Shown piece by piece: positions 25,617 through 33,912 of a stretch of DNA of 64,000 bases. A program made the translations under genes and the position numbers. Where the stretch lies: the NCBI GenBank assembly GCA_026415575.1, contig JAOAGV010000003.1:1-64000 (forward strand), given 5' to 3'. The DNA comes from Candidatus Sumerlaeia bacterium. GTDB taxonomy: Bacteria; Sumerlaeota; Sumerlaeia; JADFCW01. Every line of letters begins with the position of its first letter. Within the stretch, counting starts at the first letter, position 1. Under the pieces are notes generated by a model, which was not told the DNA's origin, made no database searches, and saw only the letters and a program-made list of their open reading frames with translations.

Positions 25617-26576
25617 TTACAGCACGACGGCGCCATGGCGGAGCGAGCCGGCGATGCGGCCGGCCGTAAAGCAGGCAAACCGCAACACGTCGTAGCCGTA
25701 GAATTTTCGTTCCCAGTCGTCATTGCCCGGCGGCAGCGGCCCAAGAAATCGAACCATGGCCTTCCACCAGAGGCGATAGTGTTCGCGGTCCAAATAAACA
25801 GGACCAATGCCCAGCCGATGCCGGTGCTTTTTTAGCAGGAAGACGGAACCTTTTCCGTAGCGATACATCCAGCGGCAAAACGCTTTCACCGTCGGGCGAT
25901 GATGATGATAGACCACGGCATCGGGCGCAAATGCAAAGCAGTATCCAAGATCGGCGATGCGCCAGCACAAATCGGCATCTTCGCCGGAGACGGCAAAGCG
26001 GGTGTCAAAGCCGCCGACGGCTTCGATCAGACGTTTTGGGATCAGCGCATTGGCCGTGATCAGAAACGGCGGCGACGTGGGGCGGTCGTCGAGAGCAATT
26101 TCCTGCGCAAGCAACTGGCGCTCGCTGATGTAGTATTGGATGGGCGTTTGCAGCTGATAGGTTGCCAAATAGCCGCCGACGCCACCGAGCGCGGGCTGGC
26201 GGTCGAACCGGGCGACGAGGGCGGCAAGCCATGCGCGGTCGGCCACACAGTCGGCGTCGGTGAATACAACCAGTTCGCCGCGCGAAGCAACGACACCCGT
26301 CTGACGGGCGGCTGCAACTCCCCGGCGCGGTTCTTCGATAAGACGGACATCGTAGCCGCCGGCGATTTCTGCGGTCCGATCCGTCGAGCCGTTATTGACC
26401 ACAATCACTTCATAAACGTCGCGCGGCAGGGTTTGCGCGAGAACCGACCGCAAGCAATTGCCGATGCATGATTCCGCCTGATAGGCGGGAATGACCACCG
26501 AGACTCGGAGGGATGAAGGGTGCGTTGGCAGGGGGGCTGTGGACGGAGTGGACGGCATGGGCAAAATGGACGGCAT
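25617..26576 (-). CDS. Glycosyltransferase family 2
   Basis: About 319 residues with a GT-A fold: VSVVIPAYQAESCIGNCLRS, VIVVNNGSTDRTAE, and the DxD metal site VVFTDADC. The later acceptor motif is SGEDADLCWRIADLG. The C-terminal third lacks clear membrane helices. The start is uncertain: in-frame ATGs at 26576 and 26558 both lie inside a period-9 repeat tract, and no good ribosome site is seen. A longer frame runs upstream but overlaps the bactofilin gene. Probably sugar transfer to a surface glycan. Confidence 0.85.
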   Translation of the reverse strand: MPSILPMPSTPSTAPLPTHPSSLRVSVVIPAYQAESCIGNCLRSVLAQTLPRDVYEVIVVNNGSTDRTAEIAGGYDVRLIEEPRRGVAAARQTGVVASRGELVVFTDADCVADRAWLAALVARFDRQPALGGVGGYLATYQLQTPIQYYISERQLLAQEIALDDRPTSPPFLITANALIPKRLIEAVGGFDTRFAVSGEDADLCWRIADLGYCFAFAPDAVVYHHHRPTVKAFCRWMYRYGKGSVFLLKKHRHRLGIGPVYLDREHYRLWWKAMVRFLGPLPPGNDDWERKFYGYDVLRFACFTAGRIAGSLRHGAVVL

Positions 26577-26583
26577 GGACGTG
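26539..26583. repeat. Period-9 tandem repeat, five units
   Basis: Units GTGGACGGA, GTGGACGGC, ATGGGCAAA, ATGGACGGC and ATGGACGTG lie between the bactofilin and the GT2 gene. On the minus strand they supply the candidate GT2 start codons, so the annotated N-terminus of that gene may be repeat-derived. Confidence 0.65.
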
Positions 26584-26625
26584 CCGGCGGAAGACAAGCA
26601 GTAAAGGGTCGCTCTTAGTTTTGCA

Positions 26626-27240
26626 CTACAGTTCGTTGCTTGCGGCGGGCGGTTTGCGTCCGGCGGCAATTTCGGGCCGGGGCGCTGGATCGCGCGTCGG
26701 GGGCTCGGCGGGCGGCCGCCGCTCGACCGCCGGGCGCGGGGCGCCGCTGTTGTCCGGTGCTTTTTCCCGGATGCCCATGAGGCAGCGGCCTTCGATCTTG
26801 GCGCCGCCTTCAATAATCAGTCCCCCTGAGGCCGTTTGAAAATCGCCGTGAATTTCGCCCGTGGCCTGAATTTCAAGCCGCTCGTGCGCAATGACACTGC
26901 CAAAGACCTTGCCGCTGACGGCTACCGTGCGCGCGGTAATCGGGCCTTTGACAGCGCCGGTTTGGCCGACCACGACGGCATCTTCGGCAAGAATCTCGCC
27001 TTCGACACGCCCATCAATCCGCAACATGCCTTTGGAAACAATCTTGCCGCCGATGAAGCTGGTGTCCTCCCCGATGATGGACTCGACCGCGCCGGCGCTG
27101 GGACGCCGGGCAGGCGACTCTGGTCGGGCGGGCAGAGACGTCGGCTCACTCATGGGTTTCTTCTCCGTTCGAGAAGGTTCGGCGCCGGCCGATGGCCCGG
27201 TGGGCGCCATGATCTTGTCGGGAATTTTGCGTCCAAACAT
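26626..27240 (-). CDS. Bactofilin
   Basis: The 204-residue protein polymerises into membrane-associated filaments without nucleotide and scaffolds envelope or polysaccharide enzymes. The central beta-helix domain (about 65-165) shows repeated strand units: TSFIGGKIVSKGMLRIDGRV, EGEILAEDAVVVGQTGAVKG and GEIHGDFQTASGGLIIEGGA. Disordered Pro-rich tails flank it, including PRPAVERRPPAEPPTRDPAP. GGGAG lies 8 nt before ATG 27240 (MFGRKIPDKI). It sits upstream of two glycosyltransferases on the same strand, in keeping with a cell-surface role. Confidence 0.92.
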   Translation of the reverse strand: MFGRKIPDKIMAPTGPSAGAEPSRTEKKPMSEPTSLPARPESPARRPSAGAVESIIGEDTSFIGGKIVSKGMLRIDGRVEGEILAEDAVVVGQTGAVKGPITARTVAVSGKVFGSVIAHERLEIQATGEIHGDFQTASGGLIIEGGAKIEGRCLMGIREKAPDNSGAPRPAVERRPPAEPPTRDPAPRPEIAAGRKPPAASNEL

Positions 27241-27415
27241 TCGCGTCACTCCCTCTTGCCGCGGTGGCGGGCTCACGGCCCGGCAACCCCCGCGCGCAGG
27301 CTTTTCCAACGCGCGTCCTGCCAAAAAGATTTGGCATTCCCCTGCACAACCAAGTTAAAGAAAAACACTATCGTCCAACATTCAATCCAAAACCCAAGAT
27401 TTAAATTCCAAAATC

Positions 27416-28033
27416 CTACCGTCCTTCGTCCACAGTTGGCAGTTTTGGCCGTATTTCCTTGCGTTTGGCAGTCCAGACAGTGCGCCCGGCGGCGTCCCGG
27501 CTTTCTCGAACCTCCAGTTCGGGCGGGGACTGCGGCTTGAGATCCGGGCGTTCCCCTTCGGCAAAGCTCAATTCCCCGCCGGTGTCCGAGTCCGTTTCCA
27601 TCAGCGCGGGTCGGTAGCGAATGGCCTTGCCCCGAAGGAAATACAGGTCTGTCCAGCCTTGCCGGTAGGAGCGGAACGGCGTCTGGGGATCGAGGACAAA
27701 ATTGCGATCGGGCGCAATCAGCATGGACACGTGGATGACGGCATCGGCGCCGAGGCGGCGGGCGCGCTCGCGCAGGTCGTTCACCAGCACTTTTTGCGTC
27801 TCCGAAGTCAACGCCTCTACCTTAATGGAGTCCAGAATTGCGATCTCCTCGTAGGGTGTAAGGACATCGCCCTGATACAGTTCAATCTGCTGGAGAGGCG
27901 ACGTGGGCGGATAAGTGCGGTCCGTCAGCATTTTCATCCGCGGCTGACAGCCGGAAGCCGCCAGCGCGACCAGAAGCGCGGCCAAGGCCGCCTTGCCATA
28001 AGGACCAACATACAATGTGTGATCAGTGCGCAT
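27416..28033 (-). CDS. Putative lipoprotein with YbjQ/DUF4156-like core
   Basis: The 205-residue protein has a lipoprotein signal ending LLVALAASGC. The core YEEIAILDSIKVEA followed by LRERARRLGADAVIHV resembles small envelope proteins in which a strand-helix-strand unit ends in GADAVI. The C-terminal third is charged and without known motifs. Function unknown. The ATG at 28033 overlaps nothing, and the next gene is divergent. Confidence 0.7.
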   Translation of the reverse strand: MRTDHTLYVGPYGKAALAALLVALAASGCQPRMKMLTDRTYPPTSPLQQIELYQGDVLTPYEEIAILDSIKVEALTSETQKVLVNDLRERARRLGADAVIHVSMLIAPDRNFVLDPQTPFRSYRQGWTDLYFLRGKAIRYRPALMETDSDTGGELSFAEGERPDLKPQSPPELEVRESRDAAGRTVWTAKRKEIRPKLPTVDEGR

Positions 28034-28260
28034 GCAAAATTGCCTTGATTCCCCAAAAGCGGTCTGCCGGAGGGAATTGATTTCCGGCTCACTGGACTTT
28101 ATTTCCTACGGGCAGGGGCTGTCGCCTGTCAATCGCCTTTATCGAAAGGCGGTATTGGAATGTCGGCCGCACCTTGACAAGTCGGATCCGGCTGCCGACC
28201 ATCCCGTCTGTTGTCGGCGGGATTTGCCCGCCGTTTATTTCGCCAATCGGTGTGACCCGC

Positions 28261-29094
28261 ATGCGCGGATTCTGGGCTGCACTTCACAACGAGTTCTCAA
28301 AATATGGCCGGCAGAAGTTTCCCTATCTCGGCATGATTGCTGTTGTGGTTCTGGCCTTTTTCTGGCCGAAGGGGGTTCAGCAGATGGCCGGCCCGCGCGG
28401 CGAAACCAATGCCTTTGACATCATCCTCAAAGGCCTGATTTCGGCCGTTACCTCTGTTATTCCGTTCTTCGGCGTCATCTTCGGCTCAATCCTTGTTGCC
28501 GGAGAGACCGCCGGCGGCACGTATCGCAACATTCTGACGCGGCCGATCGGTCGCGGCACTTTCTTGACCGCCAAAATTGTCTTCGCCTTCGGCTACGTTT
28601 TCCTGCTGGTGCTTCTCTTTCTGGCGGTGATTGTGCCTCTGGCTCACAGCCAGTTCCGCTTGGGCCCGATTGTGGACGGCGGCACGGTGATCTATCCGCT
28701 GTCGCACATTCTGGGGGTTTCGCTCTGGGCATTGGTGCTCAGTCTCCTGCCGTTGTTTGCCATCGTGAGTTACGCCGTTTTCGTTTCGACGGCGGCCAAG
28801 TCGTTGACCACCGCACTAGGCTTGGGTGTGGGCCTCGTGATTGCCATCGAGCCGGTGAAGTATCTCATCCGCTGGGGCGAATGGGAACTGTCGGACTACA
28901 TCTTCACGTCGTATCGGGACACGGCGCTGAAGATTGCCGATCAGGCGGCCTGCGGCTTCGATTATCAGTGGCTGCCCGGCGGCTGGTGGGGGTCGGAGTT
29001 GGGCTGGGGGCTGACGTTGGCGCTCGCGAGCATGGCGGTGTTTCTGGCGGGCAGTTACTGGATTTTTCTGCGGCGTGACCTGAATTTCTCGTGA
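28261..29094 (+). CDS. ABC-2 type transporter permease
   Basis: The 277-residue protein has six hydrophobic helices and the ABC-2 signature ETAGGTYRNILTRPIGRGTF near residue 85. It should be the membrane subunit of an efflux ABC transporter, but no ATPase gene is adjacent. ATG 28261 (MRGFWAALHNEF) starts at the conserved cytosolic helix; the in-frame ATG 28174 adds residues without similarity. The stop nearly touches the convergent HAD gene. Confidence 0.85.
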   Translation: MRGFWAALHNEFSKYGRQKFPYLGMIAVVVLAFFWPKGVQQMAGPRGETNAFDIILKGLISAVTSVIPFFGVIFGSILVAGETAGGTYRNILTRPIGRGTFLTAKIVFAFGYVFLLVLLFLAVIVPLAHSQFRLGPIVDGGTVIYPLSHILGVSLWALVLSLLPLFAIVSYAVFVSTAAKSLTTALGLGVGLVIAIEPVKYLIRWGEWELSDYIFTSYRDTALKIADQAACGFDYQWLPGGWWGSELGWGLTLALASMAVFLAGSYWIFLRRDLNFS

Positions 29095-29119
29095 GCGGCA
29101 CGCGGGGCGGCGGGCCGGC

Positions 29120-29806
29120 TCAGAGCTTTTCTACAATTTCGACCAATTCGGACAAGTCGGCTATTTCAAAATCCGCACGCACCGCGCCGTCCGGATACGG
29201 CTTGCCTTGGGGATTCAACCACACCGACCGAACGCCGGCATTGACCGCGCCCGCCACGTCGTACTCGACGGAATCGCCGACAAAGAGAAACTCGTCGGCG
29301 CCGCAGGGGACGCGCTCCATGGCCAGTTGGAAAATGCGCGGGTCGGGTTTGGCCACGCCCACCTCGTCGGCGAAAATCCAGTGATCGAAGAAGGCATGCA
29401 GGTCGAGGATGTCGTGCGGGGTGTTGCCGTTTGAAATGACGCCGAGGACGTAGCGGCCGCGCAGCCGGCGCAGTGCAGTCAGGGCACCTTCGTAGGGGCG
29501 GGCGATTTTCCAGCGGCCTTCCGAGTAAATGCGCGTGAGTTCGGGAGCGAGATCGGGGCCATAGCCGCAGAGGGCAAGGGCGCGGCGGAAGCTCTCGGTG
29601 CGGATTTCCGTGAGGCGGGCGTCGGGATTGTCGGTTTCGGCGGCCACATCCTCGCGCAGTTGGGCAAGACGCTCAATCGAAAGCCGGCCGCGGGTGTCGG
29701 GCAGGCGTTCGTAGAGATGCTGAAGCGCAAGGGCCAGTCCGAAGCGCCGCACGCGCTCGAAGTCATAGAGGGTGTTGTCGTAGTCGAAAAAGACGGCTTT
29801 GAGCAT
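29120..29806 (-). CDS. HAD-superfamily hydrolase, YjjG/PynA-like
   Basis: The 228-residue phosphatase shows the four HAD motifs: nucleophile VFFDYDNTLYD, threonine/serine GVISNG, lysine VAKPDPRIF, and acidic FVGDSVEYDVAGA, with a helical cap between motifs one and two. It resembles pyrimidine 5'-nucleotidase-type members. The ATG at 29806 starts at the first strand. It lies 71 bp downstream of argS on the same strand. Substrate not determined. Confidence 0.87.
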   Translation of the reverse strand: MLKAVFFDYDNTLYDFERVRRFGLALALQHLYERLPDTRGRLSIERLAQLREDVAAETDNPDARLTEIRTESFRRALALCGYGPDLAPELTRIYSEGRWKIARPYEGALTALRRLRGRYVLGVISNGNTPHDILDLHAFFDHWIFADEVGVAKPDPRIFQLAMERVPCGADEFLFVGDSVEYDVAGAVNAGVRSVWLNPQGKPYPDGAVRADFEIADLSELVEIVEKL

Positions 29807-29877
29807 TGGAGTGCTCGCGCGGGGGGACAGAGCGGACGGGTCGGTCCTTTTTGTCCTTTTTCGTTCGCCTATTTCCC

Positions 29878-31581
29878 TCAGCATTCGGGTGCGGCGGCTT
29901 GTCGTTCCATTTTTTCCGGCGCGCTGATGCCCAGAAGTGCAAAGCCGTTGCGCAGCACAATGCGAACAGCTGCAATCAATGCCATGCGCGCCTGCATGAG
30001 GCCCGGATCTTCGGGCTGAATGACGCGGCTGTCGGGGTCGCGCGTGCCGCGTGTGAAGTAGTTGTGAAACGTCGCCGCCAGTTCACGCAGATACAGCGTG
30101 ATGCCGTGCGGTTCGAGGTCGCGCGCCGCCCGTTCGACCACGTCGCCAAACCGGGTCATCTCCTTGATCAGCGCCTGTTCTTCGGGCAGCGTCAGGCGAT
30201 CGAGCGGACTGGCTTCGAGCCCCTCCCAAGTGAAGCCCAAACTGGCGGCCTTCTCGAAAATCGAACAAATCCGCGCGTGCGCATACTGCACATAGTACAC
30301 GGGATTCTCCGTCCAATCGGCCTTGAGCGCAAGGTCCCAGTCGAACACCAGATGGCTGTCGAGTTCGCGCATGAGGAAAAAGAACCGCACCACGTCGCGG
30401 CCCAGTTCGGCGACCATCTGTTGGATGGTGACGATTTCGCCCGCCCGCTTGGACAGCTTGGTCTGCACGCCCGAGCGCAGAAGCGTCACCATCTGGTAGA
30501 GCCGCCAGCGCACGCGCGAGGCGTCATAGCCCAGCGCCTCGATGGCCCCGCGCAGGCGCGGCACATAGCCGTGATGATCCGAGCCAAACAGGTCCACGAT
30601 CAGATCAAACCCGCGCTCGAGTTTCTGGTCGTGATACGCAATATCGGGAACGAGATAGGTCATCGAGCCGTCGCTCTTGATCAGGACGCGGTCCTTTTCG
30701 TCGCCGAAGGCCGTCGAGCGAAGCCAAACCGCCCCGTCGTGGTCATAGACAAAGCCGCGCTCGCGCAGCCGGCGCAGAACTGACTCGACGCGGCCCTCAC
30801 GATACATCGCGGTCTCGGTCGTCCAGACGTCAAAGTGGATGTCGAGCGCGCGCAAGTCCTCCTCGATGAGTTTGAGAATGTGTTGGACGGCGTAGGCGGT
30901 GAAAAAATCCACATCCGCGCTTTCGGCCAGCGAGTCGCCGTGTTCGGCGCGCAGCCGCGCGGCGATGTCCACGAGATAGTTGCCGAAGTAGCCGTCTTCG
31001 GGCAGTTGGGCGTCATGGCCGAGCGCCTGCAGATAGCGGACGCGCAGCGACTCGCCGAGATTGCGCATCTGGTTGCCGGCGTCGTTAAAATAGTATTCGC
31101 GCGTGACCGTGTAGCCCGCCGCGGCGAGAATCCGCGCCAGCGTGTCGCCGGCAATCGCATTGCGCGCATGGCCGATATGGAGCGGACCGGTGGGATTGGC
31201 GCTGAGGAACTCGACCTGTGCGGTCTTGCCTTCGCCCATGCGGCTTCGGCCGTATTCGGCCCCCTGCGTCAAGACGGTCCGCAGCGCGTTGGCCATGCCG
31301 CTGCTGCGCAGACGGATGTTGAGAAAACCGGGCGGGGCGGCCTCGACCGAGGCAACAAGATCGCTCGGCGGCCAGTGGGCGGCGAGGCCGCGGGCGATTT
31401 CGATCGGCGGGCGCTTGAGGTGTCGAGCCAGAGCAAAGGCGGCCTGTGTGGCGAAATCACCGTGAGCCGGATTCTTCGGCAACTGAATGGTGCAGTCCAG
31501 CGACTCTGGAGGAGCAAGGCCGAGGCTTTGGAGATAGGCGGCAACGGCTTGTTGAATCAGTTCGGCAATTTTTGCTTTCAT
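29878..31581 (-). CDS. argS: Arginine--tRNA ligase
   Basis: The 567-residue class I synthetase charges tRNA-Arg. The Add-1 N-terminal domain occupies about 1-110. The HIGH motif is GPLHIGHARNAIAGDTLARI, the KMSKS-type loop is TKLSKRAGEIVT, and an anticodon-binding DALR domain closes the protein. Start ATG 31581 (MKAKIAELIQ) matches the family N-terminus, and a longer in-frame ATG at 31608 is less likely. No T-box or other leader was recognised upstream. Confidence 0.96.
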   Translation of the reverse strand: MKAKIAELIQQAVAAYLQSLGLAPPESLDCTIQLPKNPAHGDFATQAAFALARHLKRPPIEIARGLAAHWPPSDLVASVEAAPPGFLNIRLRSSGMANALRTVLTQGAEYGRSRMGEGKTAQVEFLSANPTGPLHIGHARNAIAGDTLARILAAAGYTVTREYYFNDAGNQMRNLGESLRVRYLQALGHDAQLPEDGYFGNYLVDIAARLRAEHGDSLAESADVDFFTAYAVQHILKLIEEDLRALDIHFDVWTTETAMYREGRVESVLRRLRERGFVYDHDGAVWLRSTAFGDEKDRVLIKSDGSMTYLVPDIAYHDQKLERGFDLIVDLFGSDHHGYVPRLRGAIEALGYDASRVRWRLYQMVTLLRSGVQTKLSKRAGEIVTIQQMVAELGRDVVRFFFLMRELDSHLVFDWDLALKADWTENPVYYVQYAHARICSIFEKAASLGFTWEGLEASPLDRLTLPEEQALIKEMTRFGDVVERAARDLEPHGITLYLRELAATFHNYFTRGTRDPDSRVIQPEDPGLMQARMALIAAVRIVLRNGFALLGISAPEKMERQAAAPEC

Positions 31582-31843
31582 AATCCGACGGGCATCCTTC
31601 CAACTCAAGAGAGGGAAATTTCATCGCCCGCCGTCGCTCTTGTCAAGCGTGCTGCCGATGGTTCATGCGCCCGAGGGAATGCAATTGGCACAGAGTTCAA
31701 ACCGCAGGTTGCTGTTTGCAGGTTGAATTTGTGTTGGTCGTCATCCCCCCGTGTCCTTGAGGCATTTTGCTCACAGGGGATGTGAACAACACTCCCACCC
31801 ACGCGGGAACTACAAGCAGCAATTTAGCCTACATGCATAGCTG
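31582..31843. other. Gap between argS and second sulfatase
   Basis: About 260 bp without a supported gene lies between two minus-strand genes. It should hold the argS promoter near 31590-31700 and the 3' end of the sulfatase transcript. I see a short palindrome TTCACAGGGGATGTGAA near 31770-31786 but no clear terminator. Confidence 0.4.
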
Positions 31844-33334
31844 TTACGGCCGGCTGCGGCCGGTCTCCTCGTATTTTTTCAACAACGCCGTCAGGCGCTC
31901 GACAATGTCCGGATGCTTGGTGTAAAGGTTTTCCTTCTCCTCGACATCCACCGACATGTCGTAGAGCTGGCCGGGCGGATCGTCAGCGTTGCCCTTGCCG
32001 TCCCAACCGCCCGAGCCGCGGCCGAGGATGAGTTTCCAGCGGCCCGCGCGGATAGCGAACATGCCGTCAATCGAGTGGTGGACAATGGCCTCGTGAAGCG
32101 GGGCACCGCGCGTTTCACCCAGCAGCGCCGGCAGGATGTTGATGCTGTCTTCAGCAGCGTCGCGCGGCAGTTCGGCGCCGACAATGGCTGCGCACGTGGC
32201 CATGAAATCGCCCAGCCAAATCGTCTCGTCCGACGTGGTGCCGGGGCGGATTTTTCCGCTCCAGCGGGCGACGAAGGGCACACGATGGCCGCCGTCCCAG
32301 ATGGTGCTTTTGCGCCCGCGCAAACGGCCGTTGGGCAGGTGATCATATTCGGTCATCGGCGGGTTGGTCGAGCCGTTGTCGCTGGTCATAATCAACAGGG
32401 TGTTGTCGGCGATCTTGCAGCGGTCAAGCGCCGCCAGAACCTCGCCGAGCGAGTGGTCCACTTGATGGACGAAATCGCCGTAGGGGCCGGCCTTGCTCTT
32501 GCCTTTGACAAAGTCGGCCGGGACCACGGGCGTGTGGGGTGCGTTGAGCGAGAAATAGAGGAAAAAAGGTTGGCCGGATTTTTTCGCCGCGTGCGATTCG
32601 ATGAACTCGACCGCCTTTTTCGTGAGGGTCGGCAGAACACCCTCCATCGTAAAGTCGGGGGCTTTTGCACCGGCCCGCACGGGTCCGTCCTTCGGTTGGC
32701 GCGCCGTTGGCGAGCCGACCAGCCGGTCGTTCTCGATAAAGATATACGGCGGCATATCGAGCGAGGCCGAAATGCCGAAGTAGTAGTCGAAGCCGACGGC
32801 GTTGGGGCCGTTCTGGATCGGTTGGCTGAAGTCCACGTTCTCCTCGCTATTGCCGTCCTTGCTGACCGGGCCGGGACCTTTTTTCCCCCAGTCCATGCCG
32901 AGGTGCCATTTGCCGATGCAGGCTGTGGCATAGCCGTTCTGCTTAAGAAGCGAGGCGACGGTCAGGCGGCCGGGCTCGATCAGGCGCGGGCTGTAACCGC
33001 CGAGCACGCCGCGCTTGAGCGACGTGCGCCAGCAATAGCGGCCGGTGAGGATGCCGTAGCGCGTCGGCGTGCAGACCGACGAGCCGGTGTGGGCGTCGGT
33101 GAAGCGGATGCCCTCGTGGGCGAGGCGGTCGAAGTGGGGCGTCGGCACCTTAGAGTCGGGATTGTTGCACTGCGGGTCGCCATAGCCGAGGTCGTCGGCG
33201 AGGATGAAAACGATGTTGGGTTTGGCCTGCGGGGCTGCGGCGAGCGGTGCGCGGTGGGCCAGCGCCCATGTCGCTGCACTGAAAGCAGCCGTCCGCAGAA
33301 AGTTGCGCCGGCTGAGGGAATTATGTGCGGTCAT
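31844..33334 (-). CDS. Tat-exported sulfatase, formylglycine (Cys) type
   Basis: The 496-residue arylsulfatase-like enzyme has a twin-arginine signal (SRRNFLRTAAFSAATWALAH). Active-site motifs are NIVFILADDLGYGD, SVCTPTRYGILTGRY (Cys for formylglycine), IGKWHLGMD and LLIMTSDNGSTNPPM. AAGGAG stands 8 nt before ATG 33334. It is distinct from the Sec-type sulfatase at 3159-4730: it is similar in catalytic core but has a different export route. Export after folding is implied, so formylglycine would be made in the cytoplasm. Substrate unknown. Confidence 0.93.
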   Translation of the reverse strand: MTAHNSLSRRNFLRTAAFSAATWALAHRAPLAAAPQAKPNIVFILADDLGYGDPQCNNPDSKVPTPHFDRLAHEGIRFTDAHTGSSVCTPTRYGILTGRYCWRTSLKRGVLGGYSPRLIEPGRLTVASLLKQNGYATACIGKWHLGMDWGKKGPGPVSKDGNSEENVDFSQPIQNGPNAVGFDYYFGISASLDMPPYIFIENDRLVGSPTARQPKDGPVRAGAKAPDFTMEGVLPTLTKKAVEFIESHAAKKSGQPFFLYFSLNAPHTPVVPADFVKGKSKAGPYGDFVHQVDHSLGEVLAALDRCKIADNTLLIMTSDNGSTNPPMTEYDHLPNGRLRGRKSTIWDGGHRVPFVARWSGKIRPGTTSDETIWLGDFMATCAAIVGAELPRDAAEDSINILPALLGETRGAPLHEAIVHHSIDGMFAIRAGRWKLILGRGSGGWDGKGNADDPPGQLYDMSVDVEEKENLYTKHPDIVERLTALLKKYEETGRSRP

Positions 33335-33474
33335 GGGGGGATTCTCCTTCTTGGGGCGTTTTGTTTGGACTTTCACGTCGCGGGCAAACTATCCTACCCT
33401 TTCATGGCCGTGCAGCGTTGAACGCGCGGCGGCAGTTGTCAACTCAAGTTCGTTTGGATGCAGCACGAAGTTTG

Positions 33475-33912
33475 ATGAAACCGTCGCGGCATGTAAAAAT
33501 CTCGGCAGTTGTGTCGTTGGCGCTGGCGCCGTGGGCGGGGTGGAAGGCGCTTCTGGTCTTTGCCGGCGGCATCTTGCCCGACCTCGACCGCTATCTGTGG
33601 TATGCGGTGCGATTTCGGACGTTGAAACTGGACGAGGCGGTCGCGCGCTTTCAAGGGCGCGAGCGCATTCAGGGGGGAGCGCGGCTGCTCCATTCCCTCG
33701 AAGCTTTGGCCATACTGTCAGCCGCCGGCTATGCCTGCAGGCCGATGGCGTGGCTGACGCTCGGCGTTGCGCTGCACGTGGTGCTCGACCTGTTTGTGCA
33801 CAAAAAGCACGGCCGGTTTTGGATTTATTTCGATGCCGCGCACCTGCACTCCATCATCGGCCGTTGGATCAAGGGACGCACCACTGCGGCGGCCAACGAG
33901 GACGAAGAATGA
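33475..33912 (+). CDS. Small membrane protein, YdjM-like metal-dependent hydrolase family
   Basis: The 145-residue protein has about three hydrophobic segments (SAVVSLALAPWAGWKALLVF, LEALAILSAAGY, WLTLGVALHVVLDLFV). Conserved-looking acidic and His residues are GGILPDLDRYLW, LLHSLE and ALHVVLDLF followed by HKK. This His/Asp pattern recalls YdjM-type inner-membrane hydrolases, but activity is unproven. It opens the phosphohydrolase/glycosyltransferase cluster and overlaps the next gene by four bases (ATGA at 33909). Confidence 0.6.
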   Translation: MKPSRHVKISAVVSLALAPWAGWKALLVFAGGILPDLDRYLWYAVRFRTLKLDEAVARFQGRERIQGGARLLHSLEALAILSAAGYACRPMAWLTLGVALHVVLDLFVHKKHGRFWIYFDAAHLHSIIGRWIKGRTTAAANEDEE

